Shown one piece after another: positions 6,093 to 10,729 of a stretch of DNA of 10,729 nt. Position 1 is the first letter of the stretch; each line of letters starts with the position of its first letter. The stretch spans positions 1 to 10,729 of the forward strand of contig JAEOTJ010000132.1 in assembly GCA_016839905.1 (NCBI GenBank), in the 5' to 3' direction. Made by a program: the position numbers and the translations under genes. Below the pieces are notes generated by a model. The model ran no database searches, had not been told where the DNA came from, and saw nothing but the letters and a program-made list of their open reading frames with translations. The DNA is from Promethearchaeota archaeon. Its GTDB lineage: Archaea > Asgardarchaeota > Lokiarchaeia > Sigynarchaeales > SOKP01.

Positions 6093-7892
6093 ATGGATGA
6101 TATCAATAAAAAAATTGAAGAGATAGCAAATTACATTATTAAAAATTATGGAATATCTAAAAACTTTCTAAATAATAAGGAACTATACATACATGACAAT
6201 GTTTTTGGAACTTTAAAATTTACTAATTTTGAAAGAAAAATAATTAATTCTCCTTTTTTACAACGCTTAACTAAAATAAGTCAAATGGGTTTAGCAAATT
6301 TTGTATATCCTGGAGCTGTTCATAATAGATTCTCTCATAGTTTAGGTGTTTCTTATCTTGCTGAAAAAATATATGAAGAAATAATGGGAGATTCTGATGA
6401 AAGAAGTGATGAGGATAAAATTAAAGATATCAACACTATAAAGTTAGCGGGATTACTTCATGATATAGGTCATGGCCCTTTTTCTCATCTAACAGAGAAT
6501 GTGATCTCCAGATTAAGAAGTCATTCTTATAAATGTAAGGGAATTGATGAACAAATAGTAGTTCGCTCAGGAGGATCTGGACAAACCAGCGCTAAGGAGC
6601 ATGAATATTTAGCCTTCCACTTAATAAATTCAAAACCTATTATAAAGTTAATTAAGAATATTTATATTGATAGTGATGTCCCAATTCACTTAGATCTCAT
6701 TCCTTTGTGTATAACTAATAATTCCCTACCTGGGATTGATGATGAGGGTAAATTCTCAAAGATATTTAAAGATAAATTTAAAATGTTCCTAATAAAAATA
6801 ATTAATAGTTATTCTGATGCAGATAAGATCGATTATTTGTTGAGAGATTCGAAATTTTCTGGTCTACCAATACCAGCAGATACAGATAGATTAATCTCGT
6901 TTCTAACAAGAATAGAAGATGAGGATACTGGGAATTATGAATTAGGAGTTTCAGAAAAAGGAACGAGGGCATTTAACCTTTTACTACAATCCAGAGCAAA
7001 AATGTTCCCAACAGTATATTACCATCATACTACATTAGCATGTGAGGCCATATTATCTTTCGCAATAGTTGAGGCTATTCGCAATGTCAGTAAAGCTACA
7101 ATACCGATTAACGATGTGGATTGGCCCCTTATTGAGTGTGGCGTTGATCTCCTAAAATACACAGATGATAAACTTCTAGAATATTTAAGAATTATTGATA
7201 ATCCAATCACTAAAGATGTTGTATTGAGATTAAATAATAGGAGACATTATAGAGTAGTTAGACAATTTTATACATGGGAATTAAAGAATAGAATAGTAAA
7301 GAGCGAGGAAGAATATCAAAAAGAACTCATTGAAAACGGAGAATATGAAGAATTTAATGTTCTACTTGAAGAAGAAAGATATATTGAACATGAGATGAAG
7401 CTTACTATGCAATATAAAAAGGATTATGAACCCCAACAATTATTTAAAATATATAAATTTCTTTTTCTTTTTGAAGGTGAGGCTGAAGTTAGTTTAAATA
7501 GCATACCATATCCTTCATATGATAAAATTTTAAATTTTAAAAAAGACATATTACAAAAGGATAATTCTATAATTGAGGATTTAGAGGTAGAATTCCCTAA
7601 TGTGGAACGTGATACATTAATTGACTATGTTCTTGCTCTTATAATCCCTAAAAAAAGAAATGTCTCAGAACCTTATACTCAAGAATTTATAAAAAGATAT
7701 AATCACATAACTGAGAAAGAAGAATTATTAAGTTTATCGAAAATGGGCTATGATATTCCAAAAGAGCTGGATTATCAACAGCTTATATTTTTTGCTTTAC
7801 CAGAATATATGGATAAGATACGGCCTCTTATCGATAACTATGCAAGGAAAATAATACCAGAGTTCTTTATTGAGAATAATAATAAATCCTGA
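6093..7892 (+). CDS. HD-domain phosphohydrolase, SAMHD1/dGTPase/YwfO-like
   Basis: 599 residues from ATG at 6093, 4 bases after the previous stop. A TTG at 6069 would add 8 residues and overlap that gene; neither start has a clear ribosome binding site. The N-terminal 300 residues are a typical dNTPase-type HD domain: IHDNVFG (33-39), FLQRLTKISQMG, VYPGAVHNRFSHSLG, LLHDIGHGPFSHL (121-133) and SDADKIDYLLRD (241-252). The metal-binding set is complete: H82, H123-D124 and D244, with R79 matching the HxRFxH motif. Homologues hydrolyse dNTPs to nucleosides and triphosphate, often as oligomers, and some protect against phage by draining dNTPs. The region after ~400 is helical, acidic and divergent. 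Substrate cannot be read from sequence. The tight link to a YwgA-like partner suggests its activity is held in check or modulated. Confidence 0.9.
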   Translation: MDDINKKIEEIANYIIKNYGISKNFLNNKELYIHDNVFGTLKFTNFERKIINSPFLQRLTKISQMGLANFVYPGAVHNRFSHSLGVSYLAEKIYEEIMGDSDERSDEDKIKDINTIKLAGLLHDIGHGPFSHLTENVISRLRSHSYKCKGIDEQIVVRSGGSGQTSAKEHEYLAFHLINSKPIIKLIKNIYIDSDVPIHLDLIPLCITNNSLPGIDDEGKFSKIFKDKFKMFLIKIINSYSDADKIDYLLRDSKFSGLPIPADTDRLISFLTRIEDEDTGNYELGVSEKGTRAFNLLLQSRAKMFPTVYYHHTTLACEAILSFAIVEAIRNVSKATIPINDVDWPLIECGVDLLKYTDDKLLEYLRIIDNPITKDVVLRLNNRRHYRVVRQFYTWELKNRIVKSEEEYQKELIENGEYEEFNVLLEEERYIEHEMKLTMQYKKDYEPQQLFKIYKFLFLFEGEAEVSLNSIPYPSYDKILNFKKDILQKDNSIIEDLEVEFPNVERDTLIDYVLALIIPKKRNVSEPYTQEFIKRYNHITEKEELLSLSKMGYDIPKELDYQQLIFFALPEYMDKIRPLIDNYARKIIPEFFIENNNKS

Positions 7893-7938
7893 ATTAATAC
7901 ATATCTCTCAAGAGCTTCCAATAATTTAAGGGGCTTTA

Positions 7939-8472
7939 TTAGATATATGCATGCTTAAGAAGTATCTCATAAATCTCATCCAAAATCGCATCAGTTAGCT
8001 TTTCCTTTAAACCTGGTTTAAATTCAATTAATTTTTCAAATAACTTCACTTTATCATTTCCTACTTGAAGTGCTATATATGTTAAGGTTGCTAAAACTTC
8101 AAATAGTTGTCCTTCTGATATTTTTTGAGTATCTATATCCTTTTTAAATGTGATATCTAAATCTTTTTTAAAACCTTGAAAATGAGATATAGCGTTAATA
8201 TCTTCCTCACTTAGTTCATAGCTTTTTTTCTCTATATCATTTCGGAAATTATTCATGTGATATATCATATGTGCGATTTCAGAAGAATAAGGTCCGCGCA
8301 AGTAAAAAGTCCATTTATATGGTAATTTAATTTTCGGATTAGAACGCCCATGCGTTAAAAAATATAAAGTTTTCTGTATGATTATACGAGTTGGAAAATC
8401 CAGAGGATATTTTTTAAAAGAAGTTTTACCTTGAGTTTGCTTAATTATTTTATATAAACTTCTATCTAACAT
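7939..8472 (-). CDS. YwgA-like (COG3465-type) protein
   Basis: 177 residues from ATG at 8472, close to the usual family length. It shows the full family signature: IIIQKTLYFLT (31-40), YKWTFYLRGPYSSEIAHMIY (52-71) and FEVLATLTYIA (124-134). The fold is expected to be helical with a short wing, resembling Panacea/SocA-type domains. No catalytic residues are evident. The start is supported by a TATA-like TTTTAAATAA (8504-8495) centred about 28 bases before the ATG, so the mRNA is probably leaderless. It converges on the HD gene with 46 bases between stops and lies downstream of the mazF operon on the same strand, separated by 453 bases. It could be a cognate partner of the HD enzyme or a solo regulator. 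Biochemical function in the family is unknown to me. Confidence 0.65.
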   Translation of the reverse strand: MLDRSLYKIIKQTQGKTSFKKYPLDFPTRIIIQKTLYFLTHGRSNPKIKLPYKWTFYLRGPYSSEIAHMIYHMNNFRNDIEKKSYELSEEDINAISHFQGFKKDLDITFKKDIDTQKISEGQLFEVLATLTYIALQVGNDKVKLFEKLIEFKPGLKEKLTDAILDEIYEILLKHAYI

Positions 8473-8494
8473 TATAGATCCAATTCTTTTTCTT

Positions 8495-8504
8495 TTATTT
8501 AAAA
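8495..8504 (-). promoter_or_regulatory. TATA box of the YwgA-like gene
   Basis: TTTTAAATAA on the minus strand, centred about 28 bases before the ATG at 8472, implying a leaderless transcript. The GGATC nearby does not look like a working ribosome binding site. Confidence 0.4.
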
Positions 8505-8795
8505 TTTATGACAGTTTTGATTTAGAAAATTATTAATTGCTCAGATCCTCCGATATTTCGATAGATAATTAAAAGATCTTTTCAATTAAAAATATATTTT
8601 CTCATTTAGTAAAGATCTTAATGAATCTTTAAAAAATCCTTGATTTTATTTTTTTTAATATGGATTGGGGAGTGTACTCTTTTGAATATGATTTAAATTT
8701 TTTCCATTTAAAGACACTGAGATTTAAAAAAAAAAAAGATTACCCTCTTGATTAAATCCTATTCTATAAAAATTACTGATTTTTTAAAGTAGTGA

Positions 8796-8804
8796 TATTT
8801 AAAT
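8796..8804 (+). promoter_or_regulatory. TATA-like element facing the mazF 3' end
   Basis: TATTTAAAT on the plus strand would start RNA near 8826, just before the ATG at 8833. The RNA would run through the hairpin at 8881-8908 into the 3' end of mazF as an antisense transcript. Confidence 0.3.
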
Positions 8805-8832
8805 ATTTTATTTGATATATTAGTATTAAAGA

Positions 8833-8931
8833 ATGAATGGTATGTGTGGACCTTATGGACCAACTTACCAACTCGTTATCTATATCCCGATGTCAAAATT
8901 GGGATATATCTTTGCACTTTCTTATTCATAG
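8833..8931 (+). CDS. Possible 32-residue peptide antisense to mazF end
   Basis: ATG at 8833 to TAG at 8929-8931. The peptide starts MNGMCGPYGPTYQLVIYIP and has a hydrophobic C-terminal half. It is more G+C-rich than the flanking DNA, and a TATA-like element lies ~33 bases upstream, which fits a leaderless mRNA. No ribosome binding site is seen. Its last bases overlap the mazF stop codon region on the other strand. It may be a chance ORF over an RNA hairpin. The GPYGP string resembles the GPYS turn of the neighbouring YwgA-like proteins but is too short to prove kinship. Confidence 0.2.
   Translation: MNGMCGPYGPTYQLVIYIPMSKLGYIFALSYS
8881..8908. terminator. Hairpin just beyond mazF
   Basis: TATATCCC (8881-8888) and GGGATATA (8901-8908) form an 8-bp stem, extendable by three pairs with one G-T, around a 6-base loop. 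It lies 18 bases beyond the mazF stop on the minus strand and may end or protect that mRNA. On the plus strand it is followed by T-rich sequence, so it could equally end the small antisense RNA. Confidence 0.4.
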
Positions 8932-9285
8932 ATTAAGGTAATCTCTTATTAATTCTTTTATTTTATTCATATTTGGTTCATTAATTGCTCCCAATTTATC
9001 CTTAAATCTTATATAACTGAGAGATCGCATGTGAAAAATGAGAGCAACTGAATTAGATTTTAAACCATTTTTAGCATTTCTACGGATCAAGTGTGTATTA
9101 GGAAATCTATTAGCATTTAGGTTTGAAGTAAGGGGAATTATGGTGGAAATCTCTAAATTTGGATTATCTCCTATAACTAAACACGGTCTTGTCTTTCCTT
9201 GCTCGTGTCCAAGAGTATCTGAGTCCTTAACTGTTAATTCTACAAACCATATATCTCCAGTGTTTATTATTACTTTAGTAGTCAT
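8926..9285 (-). CDS. mazF: MazF/PemK-type mRNA-cleaving toxin
   Basis: 119 residues, the usual size for this SH3-like barrel RNase. Family landmarks appear in order: GDIWFVEL (10-17), GHEQGKTRPCLVIGD (26-40), STIIPLTSN (47-55), FPNTHLI (61-67), NGLKSNSVALIFHMRSLSY (73-91) and the RFKDKLGAI strand (93-101). R33 and T53 align with the Arg and Thr needed for cleavage in MazF, so the enzyme looks intact. MazF enzymes cut single-stranded RNA at short motifs and stop translation; the recognition site cannot be read here. It is the last gene of a three-gene minus operon, beginning 15 bases after the preceding stop. No MazE, Phd or RHH-type antitoxin is present. The gene where the antitoxin should be encodes a YwgA-like protein instead. 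Confidence 0.9.
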   Translation of the reverse strand: MTTKVIINTGDIWFVELTVKDSDTLGHEQGKTRPCLVIGDNPNLEISTIIPLTSNLNANRFPNTHLIRRNAKNGLKSNSVALIFHMRSLSYIRFKDKLGAINEPNMNKIKELIRDYLNL

Positions 9286-9300
9286 TTTTTATTCCGAAAT

Positions 9301-9852
9301 TTAATCTTCAGCGTTTTCCCATAACTCTAATTCCTCTTTAAGTTCTTTCGTTAGGAATTCAGGTTTGAAATTCAGCTCTTTACTTATATTAATAGCGATT
9401 GTTATTAATCGATCACTTAAATTAGGTTTCTCATTTTTAGATTTTTCAAATATTAAATCATCCATCTCTCCGGGATTTAATTGTTTTAAGAATTGCACAG
9501 TAGATACAGCTTCTAATAAATCTGCTTTATGCTCATTAAATAATTGATGTGATAATACAAATTTTCTAATTTTATCATATATTACTTTATCAGATTTTAA
9601 GGGATTAAAATCTGTTTTTAAACTTACAATTTCATTCGAGTATTCATAATAATCGTTTGTCAATGAAGGGCAATAAGGTCCATTTTTATATAAATTAAAC
9701 CGATAATCCATTTCCATTCCAAGCGATTTACATAAATAAGTTAATTTTTGAAGTATTAATCTCGACTGGTAATTTTTATCATAGCTAGGATTTTCTATAT
9801 TAATCTTCCAGTATTTCAATCCATCAATTAATTTTTCAATATCTTTTTTCAT
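9301..9852 (-). CDS. YwgA-like protein, candidate MazF antitoxin
   Basis: 183 residues from ATG at 9852. It carries the same three-part signature as the gene at 7939: SRLILQKLTYLCKSLG (30-45), YRFNLYKNGPYCPSLTNDYY (50-69) and LLEAVSTVQFLKQL (112-125), followed by a helical C-terminal part and an acidic tail (ELELWENAED). The family (COG3465-like) resembles Panacea/SocA (DUF4065) proteins, in which members neutralise many unrelated toxins. Its place, immediately before mazF and translationally coupled to an upstream wHTH gene, makes it the likely antitoxin or chaperone-type inhibitor. The acidic tail could mimic RNA and plug the MazF groove, as disordered acidic tails of MazE do. This function is inferred. 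It is not a MazE and has no AbrB or RHH domain. Confidence 0.7.
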   Translation of the reverse strand: MKKDIEKLIDGLKYWKINIENPSYDKNYQSRLILQKLTYLCKSLGMEMDYRFNLYKNGPYCPSLTNDYYEYSNEIVSLKTDFNPLKSDKVIYDKIRKFVLSHQLFNEHKADLLEAVSTVQFLKQLNPGEMDDLIFEKSKNEKPNLSDRLITIAINISKELNFKPEFLTKELKEELELWENAED

Positions 9853-9853
9853 T

Positions 9854-10192
9854 TTATTCCTCCCAAATTTGATTTAATTCATTTACCCATAAAATGATTT
9901 TTTCTAACTCCTTTTTACCTGAATCAGTTATCATATAGATGGTCAATTCTTTTTTATCTAATTTTACTTTCACTTTATTTATATACCCCATTTCTGTTAA
10001 ATTATTTAGATTTGACTGTAGTTTACCATCTGAAATGTTTAATAATACTTTTAACTCACGATATTGAATACCATCTTTTATGTATGAAGCCAAAGCTAAT
10101 ATTAAACATCTTATTAAATTAAAAACATTTGAATTGATCTTTTTTGAATTTTCAATTATTTTTTTCATAATATTTTCTTGGGTATTATTCAT
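9854..10192 (-). CDS. wHTH regulator heading the mazF operon
   Basis: 112 residues, a stand-alone winged helix of the HTH_34-like (PF13601) type. A long first helix (22-40, NVFNLIRCLILALASYIKD) is followed by IQYRELKVLLN, the recognition helix SDGKLQSNLNNLTEMGYI (54-71), wing strands KVKVKLDKKELTIYMITD (73-90) and a C-terminal dimer helix (91-110). The S/T-DG-x-L-x-x-x-L pattern is typical of this group. Starting at ATG 10192 gives an mRNA with little or no leader, as a TATA box lies 30-37 bases upstream. As the first gene of the operon it probably senses antitoxin supply or represses the promoter, doing the autoregulation that MazE does in classical mazEF. Confidence 0.8.
   Translation of the reverse strand: MNNTQENIMKKIIENSKKINSNVFNLIRCLILALASYIKDGIQYRELKVLLNISDGKLQSNLNNLTEMGYINKVKVKLDKKELTIYMITDSGKKELEKIILWVNELNQIWEE
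9859..9864 (-). promoter_or_regulatory. RBS of the YwgA-like gene inside the wHTH gene end
   Basis: GGGAGG on the minus strand encodes the last residues (WEE) of the wHTH gene and lies 6 bases before the ATG at 9852. Only one base separates the TAA (9856-9854) from that ATG, so the two genes are almost certainly translationally coupled. Confidence 0.6.
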
Positions 10193-10221
10193 TTTTAACT
10201 AATATTATTATAAACTTAAAA

Positions 10222-10229
10222 TATTTAAA
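10222..10229 (-). promoter_or_regulatory. TATA box of the wHTH-YwgA-mazF operon
   Basis: TTTAAATA on the minus strand, centred about 33 bases from the ATG at 10192. The surrounding 10193-10334 region separates this operon from a divergent small gene. Confidence 0.45.
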
Positions 10230-10334
10230 CTATGTGATTTACTTTCAAAAAAAAAGTAGATTTAAAAGTTATTTTTTTTATTATTTTATCAAGTAAATTA
10301 TTAAAAACACATAATTAAAAAAAAAACGATAGAA

Positions 10335-10631
10335 ATGTATGAAATTCTTGGTTTATTAATGATAGTTATCACAATGATAACCACGATTGTTCATTTAGTA
10401 CTTGATATTCTAAGTGAAAAAAATAGAGAAAAAATAGATAAGGAGAAAATAAGAATAGAACAAGGAAAAATGTCATTAGAACAAGTTAAAGCGGGAATAT
10501 CCTTGGTAAATGATTTTTTTCCTCAGTTTAAAGATCTCACATCTTTAATTTTAGAAGATCCATCTAAATATAAAGAAAAACTTAAGGATATTCAAGAAAA
10601 AACTAAACAAATCCAAGATATTAATAAATAA
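10335..10631 (+). CDS. Small membrane-anchored coiled-coil protein
   Basis: 98 residues from ATG at 10335. Residues about 4-25 (ILGLLMIVITMITTIVHLVL) form one membrane span. A charged helix rich in K and E (28-60) looks like a coiled coil, followed by a second charged helix (66-98). The N-terminus is short and uncharged, so orientation is uncertain; the positive-inside rule favours the tail in the cytosol. There is no ribosome binding site, but a TATTAAAAA sequence about 33 bases upstream could support a leaderless mRNA. I do not recognise a family. Divergent position beside the mazF operon might hint at a shared control region, but no functional link is visible. Confidence 0.6.
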   Translation: MYEILGLLMIVITMITTIVHLVLDILSEKNREKIDKEKIRIEQGKMSLEQVKAGISLVNDFFPQFKDLTSLILEDPSKYKEKLKDIQEKTKQIQDINK

Positions 10632-10655
10632 ACCTAAAAAAACTGAAAAAGACTC

Positions 10656-10729
10656 ATGGTTCAGGCCCAGAGAGAATGTGAAAATAAGAGTGAATATTCT
10701 AAAGAAAAATTGTTTTATATAAAAAATTA
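10656..10729 (+). other. Open frame running off the window end
   Basis: ATG at 10656 begins an open frame (MVQAQRECENKSEYSK...) that continues past the last base. No ribosome binding site precedes it, and 24 codons are too few to judge. Confidence 0.15.

Larger units (their letters stand above)
8473..8925. other. 453-base gap without a confident gene
   Basis: The left part holds the minus-strand promoter of the YwgA-like gene (8495-8504). AAAGATCTT occurs at 8572-8580 and 8611-8619, probably by chance. The middle (8620-8790) is A/T-rich with nothing recognisable. The right part has a plus-strand TATA box (8796-8804), a 32-codon ORF (8833-8931) and a hairpin (8881-8908), listed separately. 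Confidence 0.5.

Noticed and set aside
7025..7210. Minus-strand open frame inside the HD gene
   Set aside because: It lies opposite a well-supported coding region, has no domain or RBS, and is best explained as a shadow.
8572..8619. Two copies of AAAGATCTT
   Set aside because: Nine bases in very A/T-rich DNA, each copy containing a short palindrome. Chance is sufficient and no gene start is nearby.
9038..9304. Plus-strand open frames opposite mazF and the YwgA-like gene
   Set aside because: Both this frame and one at 9365-9547 are antisense shadows of clear genes, with no motif of their own.
10657..10672. GGTTCAGGCCC resembling a tRNA T-arm
   Set aside because: The rest of a cloverleaf is absent upstream, where a coding sequence ends instead.

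Overview
The window is very AT-rich, and its control signals are archaeal. TATA boxes such as TTTATATA and TTTAAATA lie about 27-33 bases before several start codons, which implies leaderless or nearly leaderless mRNAs, and other genes carry strong GGAGG ribosome binding sites. There are no bacterial -35/-10 pairs, no rRNA or tRNA and no CRISPR array. An archaeon is well supported. An Asgard or similar mesophilic lineage is only a guess from base composition and the abundance of wHTH and YwgA-like proteins.

Layout. (1) 1-1147 has almost no recognisable genes. A doubtful 69-codon ORF overlaps a compact set of hairpins and repeats (about 198-390), possibly the 3' remnant of a TnpB-type element or another structured RNA. 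The rest looks non-coding or decayed. (2) 1148-4901 holds four same-strand genes: a winged-helix protein with a zinc ribbon in its wing; a six-TM protein with a large outside domain and a cytosolic winged helix; a four-TM protein; and a DUF4145 (HEPN-like) protein. The last two appear to be one reading unit split by a -1 frame change at an A-run, because the first CxxC of the DUF4145 zinc ribbon is encoded upstream in the other frame. (3) 5004-5348 is a convergent wHTH gene with a 14-bp palindrome between its TATA box and start codon. (4) 5349-5779 is a promoter-rich gap with a possible 30-codon membrane peptide. (5) 5780-7892 is a two-gene unit: a short YwgA/Panacea-like protein and a SAMHD1/dGTPase-like HD phosphohydrolase, echoing the ywgA-ywfO neighbourhood of Bacillus. 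(6) 7939-8472 is a full-length YwgA-like protein in convergent orientation. (7) 8473-8925 is a gap with a plus-strand promoter, a 32-codon ORF and a strong hairpin at the 3' end of the next operon. (8) 10192-8926 (minus) is a tight three-gene operon: wHTH regulator, YwgA-like protein, MazF/PemK-type RNase. (9) 10335-10631 is a divergent small membrane-anchored coiled-coil protein.

How they may work together. The most interesting theme is the repeated YwgA-like module, whose QK...GPYx...LE..xT signature is shared by the proteins at 7939 and 9301, with a PYSP-only relative at 5780. One member sits directly before a MazF toxin and another directly before an HD nucleotide hydrolase. This suggests a partner-swapping antitoxin or regulator, analogous to but distinct from the described Panacea (DUF4065) antitoxins. 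The upstream 1148-4901 block looks like a membrane-linked sensing or defence system ending in a membrane-tethered HEPN-like domain. Both proposals are inference from sequence and neighbourhood.
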